DNA of 28,196 nt from Chara braunii (taxonomy: Eukaryota; Streptophyta; Charophyceae; Charales; Characeae): the NCBI GenBank assembly GCA_003427395.1, contig BFEA01000122.1, positions 2,711,224 through 2,739,419 on the forward strand, read 5' to 3'. Within the stretch, counting starts at the first letter, position 1. The number at the start of each line of letters is the position of its first letter. The position numbers were made by a program, and so were the translations under genes. Below the pieces are notes generated by a model. The model saw only the letters and a program-made list of their open reading frames with translations, had not been told where the DNA came from and did no database searches. Of the stretch, positions 8,658 to 17,159 are shown piece after piece.

Positions 8658-9075
8658 CCACTTGCTTCATCCCCAAACCCTCTTTGTGTCTCCCGTGTGG
8701 TGACATAAACTTGTGGCACCACAATTAATCAAGACACGAAGATAGCGGTGGTTAATAAGAAGTTTGAAGACGATTAACCTCGTTGTCCCTTGAGCACGTA
8801 ATTGTTTCATCTCAGCCCAATGCTCTAGGTGATAGTGAAACTCGACCTTCTCTGACTCCTCCCAAGGCTCAACATACAAAACATGACATTCATTAGCCTT
8901 GAAATCAGTAGGAGATGGGGCTTCAAGGGAGGGTTGTTGGTCCGTGACATATTCCTTGGGCGAACTATCACTGACCGGTTCGGACTCCCTTGCTGTAGAG
9001 TGTGCTGATGAACCCTCTACACCCGATTCAGGTTCCTTGCGGCCTAAAGCATCCTTGAACCTTATGATTGATTGG
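8658..9075 (-). pseudogene. Gypsy aspartic protease, duplicated copy 1 (mutated active site)
   Basis: This 418-bp unit repeats as the next feature. The retropepsin-like active-site segment reads LINCGAT, with Asn (codon 8724-8726) where the other copy has the catalytic Asp. Four bases are also missing shortly after it compared with copy 2, which shifts the frame so that KFMSP-type sequence continues in another frame. The upstream part contains KANECHVLYVEPWEESEKVEF, shared with copy 2. As the copy nearer to reverse transcriptase it would have been the in-line protease, but it cannot be functional. Confidence 0.8.
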
Positions 9076-9472
9076 CCACTTGCTTCATCCCCAAGCTCAC
9101 TTTCTGTATTCCGTGTGGTGACATAAACTTAGTTGTGGCACCACAATCAATCAAGACACGGAGATAGCGGTAGTTAATAAGGAGTTTGAAGAAGATTAAC
9201 TTTGTTGTCCCTTGCGCACGTTATTGTTTCATCTCAGCCCAATGCTCTAAGGTGATAGTGAAAGTCGACCTTCTCTGACTCCTCCCAAGGCTCAACATAC
9301 AAAACGTGACATTCATTAGCCTTGGAATCAGCAAGAGATGGGGCTTCAAGGGACGACGGCTGGTCCATGACATGTTCCTTGGGAGAACTATCACTGACTT
9401 GTTCGGACTCCCTTATTGTAGAGTGTGTTGACGAACCCTCTACACCCGATTCAGGTTTTCCTGCAGCCTAAA
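9076..9472 (-). pseudogene. Gypsy aspartic protease, duplicated copy 2 (intact Asp)
   Basis: Retropepsin processes the gag-pol polyprotein. Here the active site reads LIDCGATTKFMSP, with the catalytic Asp at 9146-9148 in the D-x-G-A context. The unit starts with the same 18 bases as copy 1 (CCACTTGCTTCATCCCCA, 9076 versus 8658). A stop (in CAATAACGTG, near 9220) and a one-base frame change near 9255 break the reading frame upstream of the active site. Copy 2 joins the zinc knuckle of gag directly, so it is probably the original copy on the gag side. Confidence 0.8.
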
Positions 9473-9514
9473 GCATCCTTGGACCTTATGATTAGTTTTC
9501 TGGCAATGCATGCA
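9473..9514 (-). pseudogene. Gag CCHC zinc knuckle
   Basis: The minus strand encodes CMHCQKTNHKVQGC, a perfect C-x2-C-x4-H-x4-C retroviral-type knuckle that binds element RNA. It lies between the gag body and the protease, its normal place. A Lys-rich stretch (KARIKKGG) precedes it. Confidence 0.88.
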
Positions 9515-10451
9515 ACCTCCTTTCTTTATTCTAGCCTTCCATTCAACCTCACTGATCCGGAGGTCCACCCAAGTTTTAGTACTTGTGTCCTCCCGATTGG
9601 CTAGGATTTTGGCTCCCTTAGGGAGTGCGACGAAGTTCGTTACTGAGTTCTGGTTTTGGTTTCCCTTAGCATGGGCAGTCTTTTTGAAGGCACCAAATTT
9701 TTCATCTTCGATATTGATCTCGGATTCTTGGGTGGAAGAGTAGGTTGTATCAGCGTCCTATTCTTGGTCGTCGCCAAGAGTGGGTTCATCTGCTTCGGCC
9801 TCCCCTTCCACCTCTAGCAAGTCAAGCACAACAAGACGGTTGGTGCCATTAAACTGTTCACGAACAAAGGTCTCTTTGTTGCTTGTTGTGGCAAGGAGGT
9901 TTCCTGCCTCGAGACTGACTACGTCCTTCATGAAGGAAAACCAGCCAGTGTAACCAAAGAAATCCCTGCCTAGGCGATTGATAAAATTGGTGGGAACCAT
10001 ACCTTTGACAACATCCAAGCATGATTGCGTTGTCAGTTCCAATCCTGGTGTCGCAAAAAGTTTGCTGACCTGCAACTGCAATTTGTGCATGGTTCCTTGC
10101 CACTTGCTGCGCTTAAGATCATCGAGTTGGATCCTTACTCTAGCTGCAGCATGTGGGTACTTGTACTGCGCAACTAGTATGTCTTTGAGAGCGGCAGTCG
10201 GGGTGACCTTAAGCCACTCCGTTAGATCGATCTTTGGATACCCAGCTTGCATAGCTTGGACTTCTAGGAAGCCCCTTACAACAGTCTCGATGTTTGTCCC
10301 TTACCTGGTTCACTCTTTGAGTGCCCTGTACCTCAAAGTAAACTCTCATGGAGCTGATCCAGGACTCAACATCTTCCTTGCCATCATATCTGGATGGGAT
10401 CATCACCGCCTTTTTGTCCATGTATGGATTGCTATAGTTGGGACTAGCCAT
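9515..10451 (-). pseudogene. Gypsy gag, main part
   Basis: Structural capsid protein of the retrotransposon. A Met at 10449-10451 opens MASPNYSNPYMDKK, followed by YDGKEDVESWISSMRVYFEV (about 10320-10400), the motif found at the start of Ty3/gypsy gag capsid domains (F/Y-x-G x-(5-8)-W x-x-x-M/x-x-Y/F). After a frame change near 10230 it continues through EWLKVTPTAALKDILVAQY, VRIQLDDLKRSKWQGTMHKL and FINRLGRDFFGYTGW to an acidic stretch. A stop at 9758-9760 interrupts the frame, which then resumes without shift to the zinc knuckle. Further N-terminal gag sequence probably lies beyond the LINE insertion (12648-13193). Confidence 0.8.
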
Positions 10452-11175
10452 TGCTGGGTCCGATCTCGCGGCTGCCGCAGTTGCCAAGGATGATTTCTGG
10501 CCCTGGATTCTCAAGGCCTGGCGTCAGCTGCCGCTGCCAGACAAAACCCCGCCAACCACATGGGAAGAGGTGATGCGTCAACCCCTCTTTGGCAATAGAA
10601 ACATCACTTACAGAAATGGGGGGGTGTACCGCAGCCCGGACCCCCCATGGAGTAGCTGGGTCAGGAAGGGTATAGTCAAAATCAAGGATATATGGGACCA
10701 GAGAACAAAAACTGGAAGACAACACTGCAATTGAGGGTCCCAATGAGGTACTGTCACGACATTGAGCGGAACCTGGACGAATTGATTTTTGCGGTCCCCC
10801 TCGACTGGGTACGCACTCTGCGCAAGGGTCCGTGTTTGGTAGACGAGGACTGGGAAGTGACCCCGGGGGACACAGAGTGTCAGCAACGTGGTGGAGGTAT
10901 GGGCCGAGGAATCCTTGGTCAGCCTCCTCCATAGGGGGAAGGACAATGTCCTCTCTAAATACACCCCGGAGGTGGTGAGGTGGTGTAAGAATGTAGAAGT
11001 GTTCAAAATATGGGTGATGAGCAGAAAGATGAATGGGTTGCCTTTGAACTAGAAACCCCTTTGGAAGAGCTCCCCTTTGACCCGGAGGAGTGGCATTGGA
11101 GGCCAGCACGCAGGATGCCAGCCACCTCAGATAAACAAATGTTTAGCCTGACTGTAAAGGAAAGATAATCGGCTA

Positions 11176-11700
11176 TTGCGACTAAAAGTGAATTTGAGAG
11201 AGATAGTGAGGGCCCGCTGGCAAGCTCATCTGAATGTAGGGAATGACTCTCTTCGCCCCATCAGATGGTTCACAACCACGGGATCCAAACCGACGAAGTT
11301 TGATTCACTACAATGGCAGATAGAACATCGTTGTCTCCCCACAAATAACTGGCTGGTGGACCACACATACCTAGAACAGAAGGGTTTGGCGCTGCCATGG
11401 TGCAAATCCTGTCATTCCGTCTTCCCCTCTCGAAAGATTCCGGAAACTATCGAACATATCTTCCTATAGTGCCTAGGAGCGGTGCTAACATGGGGATGGT
11501 GGGATAGGATACGGAACCTTTTGGATACCAGATCCACCTGGCCATGGGATTGGAGAGCGCTACTCTGCGAGGCATGGACCTCCCCCACGGACAGCGACTT
11601 CGAGAACAACAAGTTTAAGATATAGGAAGGAGAGCCATCATCTGGGCACTCTGGAGAAAACGCTGCATACACTCCATTGAAGGGGTTTGAGTAGAAGGGG
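11176..11700 (+). pseudogene. LINE 1 C-terminal zf-RVT domain
   Basis: The frame at 11176-11469 reads FDSLQWQIEHRCLPTNNWL, then WCKSC, then ETIEHIFL, a stop, and CLGAVLTWGWWDRIRNLL. C-x2-C followed by H-x4-C (counting the stop) is the reverse-transcriptase-associated zinc-binding module at LINE C-termini. A one-base shift near 11622 leads into RRAIIWALWRKRCIHSIEG, the helix that usually closes the domain. Homologous segments occur in LINE relics 2 and 3 of this window. Confidence 0.8.
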
Positions 11701-12213
11701 AGGAGGTGACAGAAATGATCAGACAGTTCATCAGTCAAGAACTCCTCACCCGGTGGCAGAAAGTTAAAAGCCAATTAGACCTGTACCACCTGAAAAAAGA
11801 CATTAAACAAGCAATCAACCAATTCTCAGGGGACTGGCTGGGTAGCGAACAAGGGGGCTGGATCACTCACATCCTATGGGAAGGGGGACAAACGCAAGGG
11901 CAAAAACGGGATGATTTCATAAGGGACTACTGCCACTGCTTTAAAGAATGGACCAAGGTGGACCAAGGGGTCCCGTGCTGTGCTCACCCACAGACTTCCT
12001 GCACCCCTTCCCCCCTCATCAGTTGGTAATGGTGGACATGCAATGCCACAGAAGCGTAAGCAAACGACAATCGTCCGCACTAAGCTGCCAAGTGGAACAG
12101 AAGGATTGTTGAAGGGGGATGAGGAGGTTAAGTTTTTTTGGGAGAGGGAGAGCTAGTGTCTCAGCAACAGGTATCTGGCGCCTGGTACAGGGGGAAGAGG
12201 TTTTTCTTGCTCT

Positions 12214-12490
12214 CAACAACCTGCACAGTCAGAGTACTCAATGTTGGCAGGTGCCTTTCTCGGTCTCCCTCATTCGTATTTCATTTGTATTTCTTGACAT
12301 TGTCCTAATTAAAATTCAATGGCTGTTACACAAAGCTGCTAACAGCTATGGAATGGAATAGAGGGAGTGATAGTGGGGGATGGGATGGAAAAGGTCCTCT
12401 CACCAACAACCTGCACAGTTAATCCTCTGGAGGACAAAGTAATCAATGCTGGCAGGTGTCTTACTCAGTTGCATTTCCTGATACTTTCCT
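12214..12490 (+). repeat. LINE 1 3' UTR, internally duplicated (offset 190 bp)
   Basis: CAACAACCTGCACAGT occurs at 12214 and 12404, each followed by a (T/A)CTCAATG(T/C)TGGCAGGTG-like motif. AGTAATCAATGCTGG (12438-12452) is identical to 23450-23464 downstream of LINE relic 3, which ties both 3' ends to one family. Confidence 0.7.
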
Positions 12491-12568
12491 GATTCGTTCT
12501 GTGTAAGGGACACTGGACCCGTTTTCCAGCAGGTGACGCTCCCCACCAATAGATGGAGCCTCTCCCCG

Positions 12569-12608
12569 AGTGCTAGTGGTGCTTGTTTTTATTAGCAACA
12601 CTAGCACT
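12569..12608 (+). repeat. 10-bp perfect stem-loop before the LINE 1 A-rich tail
   Basis: AGTGCTAGTG (12569-12578) pairs with CACTAGCACT (12599-12608) across a 20-nt loop containing GTTTTTATTAG. It lies just 5' of the A-rich tail (12621-12647), where some LINEs carry a 3' stem-loop recognised by their reverse transcriptase. Confidence 0.7.
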
Positions 12609-12647
12609 GCAGCGGGTGTTAAAAAAAATAAAAAAAATAAATAAAAT

Positions 12648-12773
12648 CCTACGCTGACGCTTGTAGCGGCAGCAGAATCTGCACCTGTTGCAGGTCCTGA
12701 ATGATTTGCCACCAAACTCGACGGAGAAGAATAAGAAGAGGAAGAAGGATCGAGAGGTGTTAAGGCAGAACGG
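12648..12773 (-). pseudogene. Ser/Ala-rich gag segment between LINE tail and gag N-terminus
   Basis: In one minus-strand frame this reads SSSSYSSPSSLVANHSG and ATGADSAAATSVSV, a low-complexity linker. It ends at the LINE A-rich tail. On the other side of the LINE the gag frame has the equally Ala-rich LATAAAARSDPAMAS. I infer that the two were contiguous before the LINE inserted. A stop and frame change separate it from the N-terminal frame at 12774. Confidence 0.45.
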
Positions 12774-13193
12774 TTAGCAACAAGAGGTATGGGCCTGATG
12801 CATGATTGTCATTTGTTGTATCTGATCGAGATGCTTCTTGGCCATATCCGTCGTCTGAGTACGCAACCGACTCATTTCCTCGAGTAGTTGGGACTTTATA
12901 ATCGGAAGCTCGCTGAGCAAATGGTAATCTATAAGGGCACATACGTACTTGACCAGATCTTTCTTGACATTTGCATCAGGCATGATTGAGACTGTTTTGA
13001 AGATGGTCTTCAGACCTTCAACGACTGTTTTCCACTTAGCCTCTTCCCCCTTCTCCTCCTTGGCCATTACATTTTGATAGAGGGTCTGATACAACGGTTT
13101 ATCCTCATCATCCGCTACATCCACTTGAGCTTTTAGAATATCAGAAAGCTTGGCTGGTGCCATGATGAAACTACTAAATCCTTTAGTTGCCAT
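12774..13193 (-). CDS. Gag-like N-terminal protein, 139 aa, probably gypsy gag start
   Basis: The start is the ATG at 13191-13193 (MATKGFSSF); an upstream Met at 13262 reads through a GA/CT-repeat part and is less likely. The 139-residue frame is uninterrupted. It begins with KLSDILKAQVDVADDEDKPL, continues with YQNVMAKEEKGEEAKWKTVV and ends with a helical, charged segment (LLEEMSRLRTQTTDMAKKHL, DQIQQM) that looks like a short coiled coil. I find no catalytic motif, signal peptide or membrane segment. Its strand, its place 5' of the gypsy gag and the linker next to it suggest the N-terminus of that gag, cut off by LINE 1. Other options are the gag of another LTR element or a small unrelated gene. 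Confidence 0.5.
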   Translation of the reverse strand: MATKGFSSFIMAPAKLSDILKAQVDVADDEDKPLYQTLYQNVMAKEEKGEEAKWKTVVEGLKTIFKTVSIMPDANVKKDLVKYVCALIDYHLLSELPIIKSQLLEEMSRLRTQTTDMAKKHLDQIQQMTIMHQAHTSCC

Positions 13194-14433
13194 GACCTCT
13201 CTCTCTCTCTTCTCTCTTGTCCACGCGTCGTGACGGGCATAAAATGGAAATTGAAAGCACAAGAAGAGAAGGTAGAACTCCTAGCCGGAGTGGCGAAATA
13301 TTTGGACCAGAGAGCAACCAACAAAAAAATAAAATAAAGATAATTTAGAAGAGAGCTCTGACTCCGCGTTTTAGTCCGGTCAGACCAAGTACGAGATCTC
13401 TCGGAGCCTAATCCGATCGACACTGTCAACATACATTAATGGAGAATCGAGTGGTGTATAAGGTGCAGGTCGAGCATTGGATTGTGCGTCATCAGTTCGC
13501 AAAACATCTCAGTCGAGATCCCCTTGGCCGCGAGTGCTCTAATAAAAAAGAAAAGCAACAAATTCCAGACAGAAAACAGAGCGACACTATGTCAACATAT
13601 TTGAGTCCAAGGGGCCCTTCTTGTTTGGGGCTGGTCCCACTGAGTCCCTATGGGTCCCGCGTAGGTCGCGACCAAGTCCCAAGCAAGAAAAGTACCACAA
13701 GATCCTACTTTTTGTCTCTACCGTACTGAAAGACGAATTCCAACTTCAAGAGGGAACCTACAGACTACATCCATTCAGAATGAAAAGACAAAGCACTATA
13801 AAAAGATATGGCATTCGAAGCAAGATACTTCATCTCCACATCCATTAAGGTTAGTAAGCAGTTTTCACACCAATGCACATAACCAAGACGTCAGAGGAGT
13901 AGAAAAGAGACCCAGAAGTACCCCAACAGGACAAACAATACCATGCATGCACACATCGGCAACCATCAAGTGCACGACACTTACCTGAGTGGCCCGGACT
14001 CTGAGATGAAGTATAACTCACCGCCCTTACTCATATTGTCCTCCTAACCCTATTCGCTACCTCTACACTAGTGGTGTCCTATCATGTAGGAGGTTCCGAC
14101 TCCAACACCAAAGTGCAAGGTCGGATCCCCCGCCGATCCTAAAGAACAAAGCAGCAACTTGCGGTCTGTAGATGCAGAATGACCACCTCCCTCAAAATCG
14201 CCTACTGGATGGAGGCCCTTAAGTCACCAAGTGTCTCCCTTAGGTCAAATTCCAGGTGCGAGTGCCTCTCACTGTCGCCTCTCGCAACTTGTCGCATGAA
14301 GTCCTCTTAATGTATCTCACTACCACAAGCTCACTCTCAATCAACCTGGTCAGGTTCAGTGTCGACCCAACACAACCTAACCAGGTGGGGGCAGCTTCCC
14401 TATTCCACGCTGCCCCACTTCCCACTTCGGACC
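13194..14433 (-). other. Possible LTR-element leader; no gene recognised
   Basis: Between the gag-like ATG and the PBS-like site I find no reading frame with a recognisable product. 13195-13217 is CT/TCT-rich. Two related motifs, GCGACACTATGTCAACAT (13581-13598) and CGACACTGTCAACATAC (13418-13434), are about 165 bp apart. If the PBS at 14523 belongs with the gag at 13193, this would be the untranslated leader, long but not unusual for plant-type LTR elements. Confidence 0.3.
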
Positions 14434-14490
14434 AACCCTAACCCTAAGTGGTCAGCCCTAACCACTTAGGTTAGGGTTAGGGTTAGGGTG
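14434..14490. repeat. Interstitial telomere-like TTAGGG repeats in foldback arrangement
   Basis: Two CCCTAA units (about 14435-14446) precede AAGTGGTCAGCCCTAACCACTTAGG and at least three TTAGGG units (14467-14487). ACCCTAACCCTAAGTGGT is nearly complementary to ACCACTTAGGTTAGGGTT, so the whole block can fold into one hairpin. The unit is six bases (TTAGGG), not the seven-base TTTAGGG common in plants. Confidence 0.8.
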
Positions 14491-14522
14491 GATAAGTCAA
14501 CTCTCACCAGGAAGTAGAATCC

Positions 14523-14535
14523 GCTTTGATACCAA
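14523..14535 (-). promoter_or_regulatory. LTR-retrotransposon primer binding site (initiator tRNA-Met type)
   Basis: The minus strand reads TTGGTATCAAAGC. TGGTATCAGAGC is the sequence complementary to the 3' end of plant initiator tRNA-Met; 11 of its 12 bases match. The bases directly upstream on the minus strand are GGATCATAACA, ending in CA as an LTR should. The LTR would extend to the right of 14536; I could not find its other end. Orientation matches the gypsy element, so it may be its 5' junction. Confidence 0.5.
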
Positions 14536-14616
14536 TGTTATGATCCTGGCCAACTTCGAAGTATAGCCTCATCAGAAAGTACAATGTCGTCCAATTGCAA
14601 AAAGAAATGAATGAGC

Positions 14617-14672
14617 TTGAGAGGAGAAAGAGGGAAAGAAGAAGAAGAAGAAAGAAAGAAAGAAGAAGAAGA
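14617..14672. repeat. GA/GAA purine-rich tract
   Basis: Nearly pure purine on the plus strand, with GAA and GAAA runs. Pyrimidine-rich sequence (CTTCTTCTTC, CTCCTCCTCC) follows at 14700-14745, so the two can pair. Confidence 0.85.
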
Positions 14673-14782
14673 TGATGCCAGCATAGACGAATGATAATGC
14701 TCTTCTTCTTCGCCAACCACTCTCCTCCTCCTTATCTCCTCCCCTCTTATTCAATCAAGAAATAATAATAATATAATGTTGA

Positions 14783-15134
14783 ATGGCTGAACTAGAATCA
14801 ATGTCCGAATCCCTCTTCTACTTCAGGTATCACATGAGATCCACCATAGCCAGGGCCGCCCTTCTTCCTCCTTCCTCCAAGGTCGGGGCTATGGTGGGCT
14901 ACCAAGGCATCGCCCTGCTGTGCAAAGGACAACACAAAGCAGCTATGGCTGCTCTAGCTCAGGCCGCCATGCCTGACTCTGCCTCTAAGCTTCTCGGTGT
15001 AGCTCCCCAACTGGGGCCTTCCTGCTGCAGCGCCCACCAAGGTGATGAAGATGGCAACCACCATAGCCAGGTAAATACCTCTGGTGCTCCCCCTTCCTAG
15101 TCCTGGTCTTCTTCTCCCCGTGTCCTTGCTACTT
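14783..15134 (+). other. Open frame of unknown nature (14783-15100)
   Basis: The 105-residue frame starts MAELESMSESLFYF and contains an Ala-rich part (MAALAQAAMPDSASKLLG). CCACCATAGCC (14840-14850) and GGCTATGGTGG (about 14887-14897) form an inverted repeat within it. CAGGTAAATA at 15068-15077 looks like a 5' splice site, but I see no matching coding exon downstream. I recognise no family. Confidence 0.2.
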
Positions 15135-15898
15135 CCCCAGCAGCACTGCCCCAAGCTAGTGCTGCTCCAGCCAGCGCTCCAACCAGTGTGTCGCCAAACT
15201 TGCACACCGACAATGAGGAGGAGCACCTTGCTCCTCCTGGAAGCTTGTCTAAGTTTTATTTTTAGTGGCCTGATTGCCTCTTGGCGAGTGACTTCCTAGG
15301 CCGCGCAGCCTCCAAGCAACCGGTACCTCCTCCCTTTCAGAGGGAAACATCATTGCAGACTCTGATATTGCCCGTACAGGCCCTAGACTCAGACTGGTTG
15401 GACTGGTATCCTCCTAGACCTAACCTACAACTACTGGGCCTCTGAACATCGGGTGTGACTCCAACGTACCTGCCCCTTATTTTTATATAACAAAGAAATC
15501 ATGGCTGTTTCTAATGTTACCCCCCCTATTTCCCAACAGCGCTGCTCCAAGCTAGTGCTGCTCCAGCCAGCGCTCCAACCAGTGTGTCGCCAAACTTGCA
15601 CACCGACAACGAGGACGAGCACCTTGCTCCTCCTGGAGATATAGCGACCTGCTTGCCTCTTGGCGAGTGACTTCCTACGTCGTGTGGCCTCCAAGCAACT
15701 GGTACCTCCTCGCTTTCAGTGGGAAACATCATTGCAGACTCTGATATTGCCCGTACAGGCCCTAGACTCAGACTGGTTGGACTGGTACCCGCCTAAACCT
15801 AGCCTACAACTACCAGGCCTCTAAACATCGGGTGTGACTCCAAAGTACGTGCCCCTTATTTTTATATAACAAAGGAATCTTGGCTGTTTCTAATGTGA
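15135..15898. repeat. 396-bp tandem duplication
   Basis: Unit 1 (about 15135-15530) and unit 2 (about 15531-15898) share long identical blocks, such as AGCTAGTGCTGCTCCAGCC (15154 and 15550), GACTCTGATATTGCCCGTAC and CTTATTTTTATATAACAAAG. They differ by scattered substitutions and a 15-30 bp indel near 15240. A third, partial copy lies at 16378-16500. The frame encoding SAAPASAPTSVSPNL-like peptide is conserved in both units, but no product is recognisable. Confidence 0.9.
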
Positions 15899-15919
15899 CT
15901 CCCCGTCAAAGGCGGGGAG
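15899..15919. repeat. 7-bp hairpin at end of duplication unit 2
   Basis: CTCCCCG and CGGGGAG are separated by seven bases. The third partial copy (around 16424-16445) has CTCTCCG here and an altered right arm. Confidence 0.6.
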
Positions 15920-16377
15920 CAATTGATTCCCTGTCAGCCCCTTCCATTTCAGGGCATTCTCACGCTAGCACTTTCCCATATGCATCTGACCGCAGTTATG
16001 GCCAGCCCTGGATGAACCTGAAGGCAATCATGGTCGGAGCTTAGCATGCCATTTTTCCTAGTTTTTCTTTTGGGGCAAGTACATTGATGTCACTTTTGAG
16101 GTCGGAATGCACAAAAAAAACGTGTGCCCACCTTAAAAAACAGCTGCCGATTTCACAAATGCAATGAAAGTAGGGCCGTGACATAGGCTAGGGTGTCATA
16201 ACTACAGAGGTCGGCCGTGGTGACAGACAGAGCGGGGCGGGGAGGGGGAGGGGTGGGAAGGCCCAACGGACCCTTCTCTACCAAAATTTCCATTTCAAAC
16301 TCGTGCCGTGATATCTCTGCCAGTGTTTTTTTTTTTTTGCCTTTGTGAACTCAAAACCTGCCACGTCCATACCTGTT
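15920..16377. other. No recognisable gene
   Basis: Mixed sequence with a short G-rich run (GGGGCGGGGAGGGGGAGGGG, 16232-16251) and a T run at 16327-16338. I see no supported coding region. Confidence 0.5.
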
Positions 16378-16510
16378 TTTCTTTCTTATATAACAAAGGA
16401 GAATCTCGGCTCTTTCTGATGTGACTCTCCGTGAGCGGCCGAGAGCAATCGATTCCCTGTCAGCCTCTTTCATTTCAGGGATTCTGGTGCTAGCACTTTC
16501 CAAGAATGTA
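16378..16510. repeat. Third, partial copy of the 396-bp unit's right end
   Basis: TTATATAACAAAGGA (16386-16400) continues into CTCGGCTCTTTCTGATGTGACTC and CAATCGATTCCCTGTCAGCC, matching unit 2 and its downstream flank (15862-15975), with substitutions. It lies about 525 bp from its counterpart. Confidence 0.8.
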
Positions 16511-16518
16511 CTAGCTTG

Positions 16519-16550
16519 CCTGCTGCGGCTTCGCCCGCAATGACGAAGGA
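16519..16550. repeat. Microsatellite-flanking motif, copy 1
   Basis: The segment from CCTGCTGCGGCTTCGCCCGC onwards matches 28063-28094 with about five differences. Both copies lie shortly upstream of a long CT microsatellite (16624 and 28125). Confidence 0.75.
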
Positions 16551-16623
16551 TTTTTTGTCTTGAAAAGCAGTGAGGCTGACAGGCTTGGTGGATCGGTGGT
16601 GGTTGGATTAGAACTGACCTCAC

Positions 16624-16702
<79 letters not shown>

Positions 16703-16896
16703 NNNNNNNNNNNNNNNNNNNNNNNNNNNNNNNNNNNNNNNNNNNNNNNNNNNNNNNNNNNNNNNNNNNNNNNNNNNNNNNNNNNNNNNNNNNNNNNNNN
16801 NNNNNNNNNNNNNNNNNNNNNNNNNNNNNNNNNNNNNNNNNNNNNNNNNNNNNNNNNNNNNNNNNNNNNNNNNNNNNNNNNNNNNNNNNNNNNNNN

Positions 16897-16960
<64 letters not shown>
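16624..16960. repeat. (CT)n - assembly gap - (CT)n - (CA)n
   Basis: CT repeats run to 16702, followed by 194 N (16703-16896), CT repeats to 16920 and CA repeats at 16921-16960. The gap stands where a long microsatellite broke the assembly; its length may be an estimate. Confidence 0.97.
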
Positions 16961-16962
<2 letters not shown>

Positions 16963-17087
16963 GGTAATGATGGTGGTCCGCACACACGCTTGCAGATTTT
17001 CTGCTTTTTTTCTCCCTTCTTTTTCATTGGTCCCGATGGACCATCCTGCTCAAGCGTGCGTCTGCTCCCTCCCTCTCCCACCTTCCC

Positions 17088-17090
<3 letters not shown>

Positions 17091-17147
<57 letters not shown>
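17091..17147. repeat. (CT)n microsatellite
   Basis: CT dinucleotides ending 13 bases before the mosaic-end pair at 17160. Confidence 0.97.
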
Positions 17148-17150
<3 letters not shown>

Positions 17151-17159
17151 TCTTGCAGC

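Larger units (their letters stand above)
10480..12647 (+). mobile_element. LINE relic 1, 5'-truncated, inserted in gypsy gag
   Basis: Only the C-terminal end of a non-LTR retrotransposon ORF2 and its 3' region are present. It starts with FWPWILKAWRQLP and QPLFGNRNI (about 10488-10610), typical of the region after the reverse transcriptase of L1-like elements, continues through SWVRKGIVKIKDIWD (about 10650-10695), FDPEEWHW (near 11080) and the zinc-binding domain (11176-11500), and ends with a 3' UTR and an A-rich tail (12621-12647). It lies antisense to the gypsy element between two gag segments. No target-site duplication is obvious. Stops and frameshifts show that it is inactive. Confidence 0.8.
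1100..13193 (-). mobile_element. Degenerate Ty3/gypsy LTR retrotransposon, interrupted by two insertions
   Basis: Domain order on the minus strand is gag, CCHC knuckle, protease, reverse transcriptase, RNase H, integrase, tail, polypurine tract and LTR start. Integrase lies after RNase H, which separates Ty3/gypsy from Ty1/copia. Without the composite at about 3456-7309 and the LINE at about 10480-12647, roughly 6 kb of element remains, a usual size for the coding part of this superfamily. Every domain carries frameshifts, stops or lost key residues, so the copy is dead. The 5' boundary is uncertain: the PBS-like site at 14523-14535 is on the same strand and would be its 5' LTR junction if it belongs to this copy. 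Confidence 0.85.

Noticed and set aside
14434-14490. Head-to-head telomere fusion
   Set aside because: The order is CCCTAA then TTAGGG, the reverse of a fusion point, and the block is very short.
14536-15492. A complete LTR from TGTTAT (14536) to ATAACA (15487-15492)
   Set aside because: The ATAACA occurrence is part of the 396-bp tandem unit and returns at 15866 and 16390. No second LTR copy or target-site duplication supports these borders.
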